Shown here piece after piece: positions 1 to 9,504 of a stretch of DNA of 64,000 nucleotides. Below the pieces are notes generated by a model. It made no database searches. It was not told the DNA's origin and saw nothing but the letters and a program-made list of their open reading frames with translations. Each line of letters starts with the position of its first letter. Within the stretch, counting starts at the first letter, position 1. The translations under genes and the position numbers were made by a program. The DNA is from Chitinophagales bacterium (GTDB taxonomy: Bacteria; Bacteroidota; Bacteroidia; Chitinophagales; Chitinophagaceae), in NCBI GenBank assembly GCA_013298665.1, contig JAAFIK010000008.1:1-64000 (forward strand), written 5' to 3'.

Positions 1-176
1 CCTCCCCATAGGAGGACCTAAACTTTTAATAGGTGGACCTATACCTACCCATAGGAGGACCTAAACTTTTGATAGGTCGACCTATACCTACCCATAGGAG
101 GACCTAAACTTTTGATAGGTCGTCCTATACCTGCCTATAGGCCGACCTAAACTTTTGATAGGTCGACCCTAAGTAC
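1..176. repeat. Tandem array of four ~43-bp units (last diverged), each containing palindromic TAGGTCGACCTA-like / TAGGAGGACCTA elements
   Basis: GGAGGACCTAAACTTTT-type starts at 11, 54, 97 and 140 (diverged, GGCCGACC) are spaced exactly 43 bp; ATAGGTCGACCTAT is a perfect palindrome. May extend left of the window. Confidence 0.9.
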
Positions 177-457
177 TCAGTACCTCCTCCCGATACTTAC
201 GTCTTTGACCCTGCTACCTCCAGGGCATCTTTCCTATAGCAGCCCCGGGGTAACCCCGTAGTAAAGCCGAGTGTTACCCGTCTAAGCCCGTCTTTTCCCA
301 TTTACCCCCGTAGCTGGCGGGTTTTAAACAGGGGGTCTCAGACCCCGATGTTTACCCCGATACTATGTCCCGCGGCATAAGATTAAGGACGCGCCCGGCT
401 GAGTACCAGGTACTAAGTACCATATACTATCCCCTGTTCAGCCAGCGTTCACCCATA

Positions 458-521
458 GATATCCCACTCCCCTTTACAGTGGGATATCAGTGGCGCATCA
501 GTGGCGCATCAGTGGGATATC
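458..521. repeat. 11-bp inverted repeat (GATATCCCACT/AGTGGGATATC) running into four tandem 11-mers (AGTGGGATATC, AGTGGCGCATC x2, AGTGGGATATC)
   Basis: Read directly: 458-468 pairs with 478-488; 11-mers at 478, 489, 500 and 511. Confidence 0.85.
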
Positions 522-557
522 CTGCCTTTTGCCTACCCTTTGGGCAGGCAGTACCTG

Positions 558-599
558 ACCGCGGGGTTGAAACCCGCGGTGACGGGTTCTGCCCCGTCA
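558..599. repeat. Two back-to-back perfect hairpins (REP-like)
   Basis: ACCGCGGG-gttgaaa-CCCGCGGT (558-580) and TGACGGG-ttctgc-CCCGTCA (580-599). Confidence 0.8.
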
Positions 600-859
600 T
601 ACCGAGTACCGGAATTGCTTATCCTGCTGCTATTCCGGATAGGAGGGGCACAAGTATCAGGACAGCACCCGTCCGGATACTTCTGTCTTCTTATCTTACT
701 GCTATTCCGGGTGCAAGAAATAAGATTCAAGACAAAACCAGACTCTACAAAGTACCCAGTACCAGTTACGCAGTACTGCCTCCCCCCAAATATTAACTTT
801 TTACCCGACTCCGCGATGGAACTGCCAAACCCCTTTTCCCCCTATCTTTGCCGATCATT

Positions 860-1564
860 ATGAAGCGGAGAACTGTTATACTATTGATTGCACTGGTCAT
901 TTTTGCCGACCAGGCCCTGAAACTCTACATCAAAACCCATTTTCAGTTGGGTGAAACCGTACCCGTGTTCGGCAATTGGTTCAACCTCACTTTTGTAGAG
1001 AACCCCGGTATGGCTTACGGACTGAAATTTGGGGGTAATATGGGCAAAATCGCCCTTACCGTCTTTCGTTTCGGTGCGGTGATCTTTGGTACCTGGTATC
1101 TTGGCCGCCTGATTGCCCGTAAACACCACCGGGGGTTTATCTTCTGCGCAGCCCTTATTTATGCCGGTGCGTTGGGCAACCTGATCGACTCTACCTTTTA
1201 TGGCCTTATTTTCGATAAAGGCATGGTGTACAATGCCAACCCGGCGATTAATGATTATATGGGGTATGCCGGTCTGGCCAAATATTCTTCCAATGGCTAC
1301 GCCGGTCTGCTGCATGGCAATGTGGTTGATATGCTGTATTTTCCTGTCGTTAAAAGTAAATTTCCTGCCTGGTTTCCGGTTTGGGGCGGACAGGATCTTG
1401 AGTTTTTCAGGCCAATCTTCAATATTGCGGATGCGGCTATATCCATAGGGGTGATCTCCATTCTTTTATTCCAGAAGCGGTTTTTCAGGCAGCGTAATGC
1501 TGATGAAAACCATCCTGTAGGTGAAACTGCGGCTAAAGTAACAGATGAGGCACAGGTATCGTAA
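860..1564 (+). CDS. lspA: Lipoprotein signal peptidase (signal peptidase II)
   Basis: MKRRTVILLIALVIFADQALKLYIKTHF...FVENPGMAYG...FNIADAAISIG matches the LspA topology and catalytic motifs; start taken at the internal ATG 860. Confidence 0.9.
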   Translation: MKRRTVILLIALVIFADQALKLYIKTHFQLGETVPVFGNWFNLTFVENPGMAYGLKFGGNMGKIALTVFRFGAVIFGTWYLGRLIARKHHRGFIFCAALIYAGALGNLIDSTFYGLIFDKGMVYNANPAINDYMGYAGLAKYSSNGYAGLLHGNVVDMLYFPVVKSKFPAWFPVWGGQDLEFFRPIFNIADAAISIGVISILLFQKRFFRQRNADENHPVGETAAKVTDEAQVS

Positions 1565-1646
1565 AAGTAGTACCTTAGTGGGGTAAGAACAGTAAAAACG
1601 AACCCGCAGTTCAAACATTCATTGTAAGCGCATAAAATCTCCTGAT

Positions 1647-3968
1647 ATGAAGATGTTCAAATACCTCGCAGTAATCATGGCTGCAATGGTGTTTTTTGCC
1701 GGTTGCCAGAAAGAGCTGGATTTTGACAATGGCGGTACATCGGTGGGTACCCTTAAATCAACGGGTGGCAATTGTCTGCCCAGTACGGTTTATGGTACTT
1801 ACCGGAAAGACTCGGTGCTGAATATTACCCATTATATTGATGTACAGGTCAATGTTACCCAGCCGGGTACCTACGTCATTGCTACAGATACGGTTTCCGG
1901 TTTTTCTTTCCGCGGGGCAGGTACCCTTGGTAATCCCGGTCTGAATACGGTACGCCTCTATGGCAGTGGTAAACCAACGGCCGGAGGTAATATGGTATTT
2001 ACGGTAAAATATGGTACCAGTATATGCACGGTAACCGTAACGGTTACAGCTCCGGGCGGCGGTGGTGGTGGTATTGCCATTTTTACCCTGGGCGGTGCTC
2101 CCGGTTCCTGTACCGGCGGTATTGCCAATGGCACTTATACCGCAGGATCAGCATTAACCGCAGCCAATACCCTCAGCATACAGGTTAATGTTACCACTGT
2201 GGGTACCTTTTTGATCGGTGCGCTGCCCACCAATGGTATGGTATTCGGTGCGGCCGGTACTTTTACCACAACGGGTGTACAAACGATTACACTCAATGGC
2301 ACAGGTATTCCGCTGGCTGCCGGTATCAGTAACCATACCATCAATACCGGAACCAGCAGTTGTATTCTCTCCATTACCACACAGGCTGCAGGACCACAGG
2401 CTACATTCGCCCTGGGCGGTGCGCCGGGCAACTGTACAACGGCCACCGTGAGCGGCACCTATACCGCAGGAACATTGCTTACCAGTGCCAATACCGTAGT
2501 GGTGGATGTGGTGGTGGCCACAACCGGCGCGTACCTTATTTCCACCACCAACGTCAATGGTATTCAGTTCAGTGCTGCCGGCACCTTCACCGCTATCGGG
2601 CCGCAAACGGTTACCCTCACCGGCACGGGTACACCCACAACGGGTGGTACCTTTACCTACCCGCTTACCGGTGGTGGCAGCAATTGCAGCTTTCCCGTAA
2701 CTGCAACAGGTACGGGTACAACGGCCGTATTCACCCTTAGCGGCAATGGCGGTACTTGTACAGGTGCGGTTGCCAACGGTATTTACACTGCAGGCACGGC
2801 GCTGACTCCTGCGAATACACTCACGATCAATGTTAACGTCACTACAGCAGGTGCTTATACGATCAGCACCAATACGGTGAACGACATCAGTTTTTCCGCC
2901 AATGGTGTTTTTGCCGGTACAGGCCCGCAAACGGTTACCCTCACCGGTACGGGCACGCCAACTGCGGCAGGCCCCTCTAATTATGTGGTTACCGGCGGTG
3001 GCGGCTCCTGTGTGGTTCCCCTGGTGGTTAATGCGGCGGGTTCGGGAGCTGTTTATACGCTTTCCGGTGCCCCTGGTACCTGTTCGGGTGCCAGCACGGC
3101 CGGCACTTATACAGCCGGTATTGTATTGACGGCTGCCAATACGGCAACGATAACCGTAAACGTGACCACGATCGGTACTTATACCATCAGTACGAATACC
3201 AACAATGGCTTCAGTTTTACAAAGTCAGGCAGTTTTACCGCAACGGGACCACAAACAGTTGTACTCAATAGTACCGGCACCCCGGCGCTTCAGGGTACTT
3301 TTAACTACCAGGCCTCGGGCAATGGCAGCAGTTGTACGTTCAGTGTAGTATGTAATGCCGGGGCACCTGCCAATAACGACTATTTCCCATTGACACAAAA
3401 TTCCTGGTGGAGTTACGACTATATCGCCAACGGTATTCCTGCACCCGACAGTTTATACAAACTGAGTGATGTGCAATCAACCGTATCACCCAATACCTAC
3501 CGCAACTTTAAGTATGGTCTCGCCACCAACCTTACAGAACTTACCCGGTACCGCAAATCCGGATCAGACTACTACCAGTACATCCTCGCCGATACCTTTT
3601 CTTTCTACGGATTTGATGTGTCGCAATATGGTGAAATACTCTTCCTTAAAGAAAATGCCCCGGTAAATACCACCTGGGAATCGCAGGAGTTTACCGGACA
3701 GAGTTCGGGTGCGCCCATCAAAATCAAATATGTTTTTAAAATTGAAGCAGTCAACACAACGCTTACCGTAAACGGGGTAAGTTATAGTAATGTTATTAAA
3801 GTGTATTGGCGAACACAGGTGGATACCGGTACAGGATATGCAGACGACCAGTTGAATGAGAGCTGGTTTGCAAAAGGCATCGGCCTGATCAAATACCGGT
3901 ATTGGGATGCTACGGGATCCCCTTCCGACGATGTGGTGGACAATATCCGGCATTATCAGGTATTTTAA
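1647..3968 (+). CDS. Secreted lipoprotein with five ~100-aa tandem Ig-like repeats and a unique C-terminal domain
   Basis: Lipobox MKMFKYLAVIMAAMVFFAGC; repeated units [GG..G.CxxxxxxGTYTAGxxLTxANTxxxxVNVTTxGTYxIST...G.QTVTLTGTGTP]. Confidence 0.8.
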   Translation: MKMFKYLAVIMAAMVFFAGCQKELDFDNGGTSVGTLKSTGGNCLPSTVYGTYRKDSVLNITHYIDVQVNVTQPGTYVIATDTVSGFSFRGAGTLGNPGLNTVRLYGSGKPTAGGNMVFTVKYGTSICTVTVTVTAPGGGGGGIAIFTLGGAPGSCTGGIANGTYTAGSALTAANTLSIQVNVTTVGTFLIGALPTNGMVFGAAGTFTTTGVQTITLNGTGIPLAAGISNHTINTGTSSCILSITTQAAGPQATFALGGAPGNCTTATVSGTYTAGTLLTSANTVVVDVVVATTGAYLISTTNVNGIQFSAAGTFTAIGPQTVTLTGTGTPTTGGTFTYPLTGGGSNCSFPVTATGTGTTAVFTLSGNGGTCTGAVANGIYTAGTALTPANTLTINVNVTTAGAYTISTNTVNDISFSANGVFAGTGPQTVTLTGTGTPTAAGPSNYVVTGGGGSCVVPLVVNAAGSGAVYTLSGAPGTCSGASTAGTYTAGIVLTAANTATITVNVTTIGTYTISTNTNNGFSFTKSGSFTATGPQTVVLNSTGTPALQGTFNYQASGNGSSCTFSVVCNAGAPANNDYFPLTQNSWWSYDYIANGIPAPDSLYKLSDVQSTVSPNTYRNFKYGLATNLTELTRYRKSGSDYYQYILADTFSFYGFDVSQYGEILFLKENAPVNTTWESQEFTGQSSGAPIKIKYVFKIEAVNTTLTVNGVSYSNVIKVYWRTQVDTGTGYADDQLNESWFAKGIGLIKYRYWDATGSPSDDVVDNIRHYQVF

Positions 3969-4077
3969 ACCTTGCGGGTTTGCTGTGGTCTGTTTTTTGC
4001 AGGCATACCTGCGGATGTAAATAAATATATGTTGTAAAGGATACCAGGCGGGTACCTGCGCACAAAAGCATTCTATT

Positions 4078-4968
4078 ATGAATAATCGGACAACAATCAT
4101 TACCATCAAACCCCTTTACCGGGTACTTACAGTTTTGACCATGGCAGCCTTTTTTGTTGTGGGTTGTGAGAAAGAGTACAGCCTTGAAGAAGGCGGTAAT
4201 GGCGGTGGTGTCAATATTATAGGAGACGATTGCCGCATCTCAAAAATCGCCTATGCAGATTCTTCGTCAGGCGTGCCGCTCGGAGCGATAACGGCTACCA
4301 TTAATACGACGGATAACGTGACCAGCATTACAGATTTTGACAGCCTGAACAATACCCTCCTGAACCTCTATGCACCAACCTATAATAATGATACGGTGTA
4401 CATTAATGCAGCAGAATATTTTGTACTGAATGCAGTCAGTAAGGTTGTTACAGAACGGCATGGTCAGCTTGATCCCACCGATCCGCTCTCGGATGAGATA
4501 GATGTGGATTATGTATATGATGCCCAGGGGTTCCTGGTGGAAAAGAAATACAGTTTTACGGCAACCGGTAATGTTTACCGTGTTGTGACTTATGCGTATG
4601 CAAGCGGGAATATGGTACGGATGGAAGACCTTGACCTCACCACCGGAGATTTATCTGCCGATGCAACCCTGCTTTATGGCAGCGTGGCTCCCAAGGCATA
4701 TATGTACGTTTTCCCTGATGAAAAGGATTATGAGGAATTCAGCCAGTTTCTCAATTTTGGCCGCAAATCTGTCAACGCGATTACCGGTATGAACGTGCGC
4801 AATTACGACCCTGTTACGAATACCCCGGCAGATTCACTGGTGTCGTCTTTTACGGGCTATGTGCTTTCTGTTGACAAATATGTATTGAGTTGTTACATGA
4901 ATGGCGACGACCAGCCATCTATTCCGGCCCAGGCAGGCAAACTTACATTTGCCTACAAATGCCGTTAA
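4078..4968 (+). CDS. Hypothetical lipoprotein
   Basis: Lipobox ...LTMAAFFVVGCEKEYSLEEGG; intact 296-aa ORF with no overlapping competitor. Confidence 0.7.
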   Translation: MNNRTTIITIKPLYRVLTVLTMAAFFVVGCEKEYSLEEGGNGGGVNIIGDDCRISKIAYADSSSGVPLGAITATINTTDNVTSITDFDSLNNTLLNLYAPTYNNDTVYINAAEYFVLNAVSKVVTERHGQLDPTDPLSDEIDVDYVYDAQGFLVEKKYSFTATGNVYRVVTYAYASGNMVRMEDLDLTTGDLSADATLLYGSVAPKAYMYVFPDEKDYEEFSQFLNFGRKSVNAITGMNVRNYDPVTNTPADSLVSSFTGYVLSVDKYVLSCYMNGDDQPSIPAQAGKLTFAYKCR

Positions 4969-4994
4969 CACCAGCGTATGCTGAATGGGGTGCG

Positions 4995-7379
4995 TTATAG
5001 TTTCACCACCCGCTTACTGATCACTGTTCCGTTGTATTCACTGCTGAGCGTATAAAGTCCTGCGGCGAAGTTGCTGATACCGGTAATGGTGCCAACATTC
5101 AAACCCCTGTTTCCCTGTAGTTGTCTTGTCAGCACTTTCTGGCCACGCCCGTCAAACAGGGAGAAATTGACCACACCGTTTTGGGGCAGTATGTAATTCA
5201 GTTTCAGGGGTTCTGTAAATGGATTGTTGATCACCCTGACATCGAACTGGATATCCCCCGAACTGAGCATCACCACATTGCTGTATTGTGCGAGCCCGTT
5301 ACTGTTTACCATCCTGATGCGGTAGAAAGCAGTGCCATTGAGCGCCTCCGGATCGGTAAAGCTGTAGTTCATCTCCTGTGCAAGCCGCTGGCTTTGCCGC
5401 TCCCCTATTTTTGTGTAATTGACCGCATCCGCACTCTTTTCAATGTCATAATGGCTGAACCCCGGTTCTTCTCCTGCCGTCCACCTGAGCAGGGAAAAAT
5501 CATTCACGAGCTCGCCGGTAAAACTGCTGATTTTGGCAATAAGCACTGAGCCGCATTTTACAAAGTTGAGATAGGTATAGCTGCCATCGGTAAATGCACA
5601 TTTGCTGCCTGCCGCAAGATTGGCAGGGGTGGTGGCAACGATTACACGGAACCGGTGACCGCTGTCGCTTCCATTGGCGAGAAAAGCATAGTTGGTGGTA
5701 TATTGCCACTGCCCGGCAACAAATGCGGGCGTGGCAGGGCCACCGGAAAAGAGGGCAGACCAGGTGGCGCCATTATCAGTACTTCTTTCCCATTTGTAAT
5801 ACAGGTAATTGCCGTTGTAGGCATATTTGACCGTACAGATTAAGTTGACATATACCTTGGGTGCTTCCTGGCAGCCCAGTACAAATGGCGTATAGTTCAT
5901 ACCAAGCGAGGGTACACAGGCTGATACAGATACATCATCCATGACCCAGTCGTTGCCCCCGCCACCGGGCGAGTTGTTGCGTATGGTAATTTTAAAACTG
6001 TCGCGCGTGTTCAGAAAAAGGAACCCCCGTTTTTTCCAGGAATTGAGTTGTGTTTTATCGTAGGCAAGGTCGCCCGATGTATAATACGTAGTGTCGTTGA
6101 TCTCGAAGGCAAGGTTGGGACGTACCCCTGCAGAGTCGTTACCCGGCCATGAAAGATAGGCAGGATTCGGGGGCCAGCCTGCGCCCCAGGTAGTACTGCC
6201 ATTACCCAGCGAGTCGGAACCGCAGCGTGCACATACATTTCTGAACCAGGCACTGAATTCGTAGTAAGTGTTTTTACATACGCCGTTAACCGTTTGTGTA
6301 ACGGCTGCATTGGTAAAATAACTTGCATTTACCAGCAGCATATATCCGCCCCCGGGTTTGTTTGCAGCAGTATCTGCCGGCAGGTTGCCAACAGCAGGAT
6401 TGGTTGCCCCGGTATGGTCGCCGATTATATCGAAAATGTCAAAGATTTTAGGGGCAAAAAATTTACCGTTTAAACTGGTATTGTTTGAACCGGCTTCGCT
6501 GCTGTTGTTTACGATAGCATAGTTACCATCGTTGGGATTGCCGGCATCTGCAGTAACAAAGTTGTAGCCCAGCGCACCCGAAGGCACAATTACGGATGCA
6601 CTGCCCCGGTTACGTGGCTTGCCTGTACCAAATGTACCATTGGTTTCGAATACGTTGCTCAGCGACAATCCGTTTGTACAGACACCCGGACTCTGGAAAA
6701 TGGCAATTACATTTCTCGGAAAACTGAATTTCGCCTGTACAAACGCATCGGCTACGCCCCTGAACCAGAGTGAGGTTTTATCGAATGCAATAAACTGGCC
6801 ATAGGCAGCATTAACAGCCACCCGGTAGGTAATCATGCAAAAAGAGTTGTTGGAAAACCGCGGAGGAGTGGCATTGTTATTGAACTGCCAGGCACTGCCC
6901 GTCCAACGCCAGGTACCACCGCTGAGGGTATCAGTACTCACACCGGTAAACGGTCTGGCCCTGATGGTTACGATCCTGTTTCCACCTGTTGTAAAATATT
7001 CCCCCTGATCGGCATCTGTATTATCGGAGAATGCACCCTTGTAAAGGATACCTTCATTGGTACGTATGGTCATAGAACCCGGAACGTAATTGACATTAGC
7101 CGGTAATGTATCGCGTATAAAGGCGGATTTGAGTATGTACCGGGTTTGTGCTGCGCCCGATCCGCCAACCGGTTGCGGACTTTGCGGTACAAGGATGGTA
7201 TAGCGTACCTCAATGGTGTCTGTCGGGTCAAAAACGCCACCATTGGGTTTGGTGATATTATTGAATGTACGGGATACCTGGTAGCTGTTTACATATGTGA
7301 TCTGGCTTACCCCTTTGTAGTGAAGCAGGATTATACACAAGCAGAACAGCGAAAAAAAATTGCGTAAACTTTTTTTCAT
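4995..7379 (-). CDS. Large secreted protein with T9SS type A C-terminal sorting domain
   Basis: N-terminal signal peptide; C-terminus ...FDGRGQKVLTRQL...ISNFAAGLYTLSSEYNGTVISKRVVKL typical of T9SS CTD. Confidence 0.8.
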   Translation of the reverse strand: MKKSLRNFFSLFCLCIILLHYKGVSQITYVNSYQVSRTFNNITKPNGGVFDPTDTIEVRYTILVPQSPQPVGGSGAAQTRYILKSAFIRDTLPANVNYVPGSMTIRTNEGILYKGAFSDNTDADQGEYFTTGGNRIVTIRARPFTGVSTDTLSGGTWRWTGSAWQFNNNATPPRFSNNSFCMITYRVAVNAAYGQFIAFDKTSLWFRGVADAFVQAKFSFPRNVIAIFQSPGVCTNGLSLSNVFETNGTFGTGKPRNRGSASVIVPSGALGYNFVTADAGNPNDGNYAIVNNSSEAGSNNTSLNGKFFAPKIFDIFDIIGDHTGATNPAVGNLPADTAANKPGGGYMLLVNASYFTNAAVTQTVNGVCKNTYYEFSAWFRNVCARCGSDSLGNGSTTWGAGWPPNPAYLSWPGNDSAGVRPNLAFEINDTTYYTSGDLAYDKTQLNSWKKRGFLFLNTRDSFKITIRNNSPGGGGNDWVMDDVSVSACVPSLGMNYTPFVLGCQEAPKVYVNLICTVKYAYNGNYLYYKWERSTDNGATWSALFSGGPATPAFVAGQWQYTTNYAFLANGSDSGHRFRVIVATTPANLAAGSKCAFTDGSYTYLNFVKCGSVLIAKISSFTGELVNDFSLLRWTAGEEPGFSHYDIEKSADAVNYTKIGERQSQRLAQEMNYSFTDPEALNGTAFYRIRMVNSNGLAQYSNVVMLSSGDIQFDVRVINNPFTEPLKLNYILPQNGVVNFSLFDGRGQKVLTRQLQGNRGLNVGTITGISNFAAGLYTLSSEYNGTVISKRVVKL

Positions 7380-7617
7380 TGTATTGGATTTTTAGTTTAT
7401 CAAAATATCTTTCGTGACAAGCACAAACCGGGTTATACGTATCACGGCATCAGTATATTAAGTTTGATCAGGGCGGGTTAGTAGGGGGTGGAGTCTGTGC
7501 TGCTTTGGTCGAAAAGCTTATCTCTATATTAAAACAAACGCAGAAAGAAAGACTTTATTGTGTGCGATTTACACAGACCGGAAATGAGAACCCTTCTCTA
7601 TTTTATTTTCAATAAAT

Positions 7618-7648
7618 TTTGAAAATAAAAGAAATGATAATATCTTTG
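7618..7648 (+). promoter_or_regulatory. Putative Bacteroidota sigma promoter (-33 TTTG, 19 bp, -7 TATCTTTG)
   Basis: TTTG at 7618-7621 and TATCTTTG at 7641-7648 match TTTG/TAnnTTTG consensus spacing, just upstream of ATG 7653. Confidence 0.55.
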
Positions 7649-7652
7649 TTCT

Positions 7653-8159
7653 ATGAAATTAGCAGACGCAAAACAACAGTTTATCAGCAGTTGGGGGGCT
7701 TTTGCCAGCCATTGGGGCATCAATAAGACGATGGCGCAGATACATGCTTTGTTGCTGATCAGCCCCGATCCCTTAACACAGGATGATGTGATGGAGGAGT
7801 TGTCGCTGAGCAGGGGTAATGTGAATATGAATATGCGTGAACTCGTTGATTGGGCCTTAGTGAGCCGTATGATCATTCCCGGTGAGCGTAAAGAGTTTTT
7901 TACTGCTGAAAAGGACATCTGGAAAGTTGCAACACAGATCATTAAAGAACGCAAACGACGGGAGCTTGATCCGATGATGAAGCTGCTGGCCACGCTTGAA
8001 GCTGTAGAGGGGGACGTGGATGATAAGCACCTGAAGCAGTTTACGGCTACAGTAGGTGGTATCAAAAAGTTTGGCGCACAAGCAGATAAGATGCTCGAAG
8101 CAATGGTGAAAGCAGATGAACATTGGTTGCTGAGTACCTTGCTCAGGTTCTTTAAATAA
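7653..8159 (+). CDS. GbsR/MarR-family transcriptional regulator
   Basis: WGINKTMAQIHALLLISPDPLTQDDVMEELSLSRGNVNMNMRELVDWALVSR winged-HTH of the GbsR/MarR type. Confidence 0.8.
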   Translation: MKLADAKQQFISSWGAFASHWGINKTMAQIHALLLISPDPLTQDDVMEELSLSRGNVNMNMRELVDWALVSRMIIPGERKEFFTAEKDIWKVATQIIKERKRRELDPMMKLLATLEAVEGDVDDKHLKQFTATVGGIKKFGAQADKMLEAMVKADEHWLLSTLLRFFK

Positions 8160-8177
8160 TGGTTAAGCAACCGGTAC

Positions 8178-8196
8178 AGCCACGCGAGTGGCTTTT
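8178..8196 (+). terminator. Rho-independent-like terminator
   Basis: AGCCAC-gcga-GTGGCTTTTAT just after the stop at 8159. Confidence 0.55.
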
Positions 8197-8238
8197 ATTG
8201 GGCAGCACTGTTTCATTTTTTTCTGAAAATATAATAAC

Positions 8239-8604
8239 ATGAAAGCGTTTAAACAAATCGATTGGATGATGCAGGCGATACTCATCGTAGCCTGTACATC
8301 TTATGGCCTGATCCAGCACGATTATACAGCATTGTACGGGTATTTTGCCGTTGGTATATGGCAGGTGCTCAGTTTTTTTATGCATTACCTGTTTACTGAC
8401 CGGAGATACCTGTTGCTCAAACAACGAAGATTATACGGTATCACGCTGCTCATCCTGCTTGGTGCCACTGCTCTCGGAATGCTGGATGCTGGTGCCCTTA
8501 TCCTGGTACTAATACTTATGCTTTTTTTCACGCCTGTTGTGGCCATCGCCTACTGTTGCATCTGCTGTAAAGAGGTTAAATTAATGTCTGATGGAAAGGA
8601 ATAA
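8239..8604 (+). CDS. Small integral membrane protein
   Basis: 121 aa with several hydrophobic helices; between a regulator and a DCC-type protein on the same strand. Confidence 0.6.
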   Translation: MKAFKQIDWMMQAILIVACTSYGLIQHDYTALYGYFAVGIWQVLSFFMHYLFTDRRYLLLKQRRLYGITLLILLGATALGMLDAGALILVLILMLFFTPVVAIAYCCICCKEVKLMSDGKE

Positions 8605-9430
8605 TCATGTAATCATTTACGATGATACCTGCCCTATGTGCGGCTGGTACACGCAGGGATTTGTTAAAACAGGTCTGTTGCCCAAAAGCGGGAGACAGGC
8701 ATTCAGTAAAGCTGACCCGGCGTTGCTTGCTGTGGTGGACCAGCAACGCTGCCGTAACGAAATTCCACTGGTAGACAAGGCAACCCATAAAGTTTATTAT
8801 GGCATCGAGGCCTTGCTGAAAATTATTGGCCAGAAATGTCCTTTGCTTAGTAAGATCGGCGCATGGCGACCCATTAAATGGCTGCTGCTGAAGAGTTACC
8901 GGCTGGTGAGTTATAACCGCCGGGTAATTGTAGCACCGGCACCCCTTGCACCCGGCAGTTTTGATTGCAGCCCGGATTTCAACCGCCGTTACCGGATCAT
9001 GTTTTTACTGATCCTGTTTATGGTGAATGTTTTGTTACTTTTTCCGCTGCATCGCAGTCTGCCGGCACACCATATTTTTGGAGTGGTATCCCTGCAAAAG
9101 CTGCTTCTTGTTTATCTGGTTGCGGCAGGGGTAAATGTATTCCTTGCGCTGTTACTGCCCGGGGCAATGCGGTTGGAATATCTTGGCCAGGTGTACATGG
9201 TCGCCACTGTTTTCCTGTTGCTGCTGATACCGCTATATGTGTTAAACAGTTTGACCGCAATCCACCCATTGCTGAACACGATATGGATAGGATTCTGCGG
9301 AGGGATTACTGTATCTGAATATGTACGCAGGGCAAGATTTGCGGGCATCCTGCCTCATTTTCGCTGGGTTGCTGCTGCCAATATTATTACGGTAATACTG
9401 GTGGGGGCCACAATTTTTATATATGCCTGA
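8591..9430 (+). CDS. DCC1/DUF393-like thiol-disulfide oxidoreductase domain fused to a multi-pass membrane domain
   Basis: HVIIYDDTCPMCGWYTQGFV...CxxC motif, followed by about 5 hydrophobic segments. Confidence 0.65.
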   Translation: MERNNHVIIYDDTCPMCGWYTQGFVKTGLLPKSGRQAFSKADPALLAVVDQQRCRNEIPLVDKATHKVYYGIEALLKIIGQKCPLLSKIGAWRPIKWLLLKSYRLVSYNRRVIVAPAPLAPGSFDCSPDFNRRYRIMFLLILFMVNVLLLFPLHRSLPAHHIFGVVSLQKLLLVYLVAAGVNVFLALLLPGAMRLEYLGQVYMVATVFLLLLIPLYVLNSLTAIHPLLNTIWIGFCGGITVSEYVRRARFAGILPHFRWVAAANIITVILVGATIFIYA

Positions 9431-9504
9431 CATGGGTGCTGCCGGATGAACTGCCGTATTTAAGGAAGTGTACCGGTCATTAGTAAAGCTTATTTTATAT
9501 TTGT

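Noticed and set aside
1-176. CRISPR-like regular repeats
   Set aside because: The 43-bp units are contiguous tandem copies with no unique spacers and no cas genes nearby.
365-863. ORFs 365..796 (+), 501..863 (+) and 533..730 (-)
   Set aside because: Lie in repeat/hairpin-rich non-coding DNA, overlap each other, and have low-complexity translations without domain motifs.
2135-2930. Antisense and alternate-frame ORFs (2135..2458 -, 2154..2930 -, 2360..2740 +)
   Set aside because: Shadow frames created by the repeated sequence of the 1647-3968 lipoprotein; Arg/Cys/Gly-rich nonsense composition.
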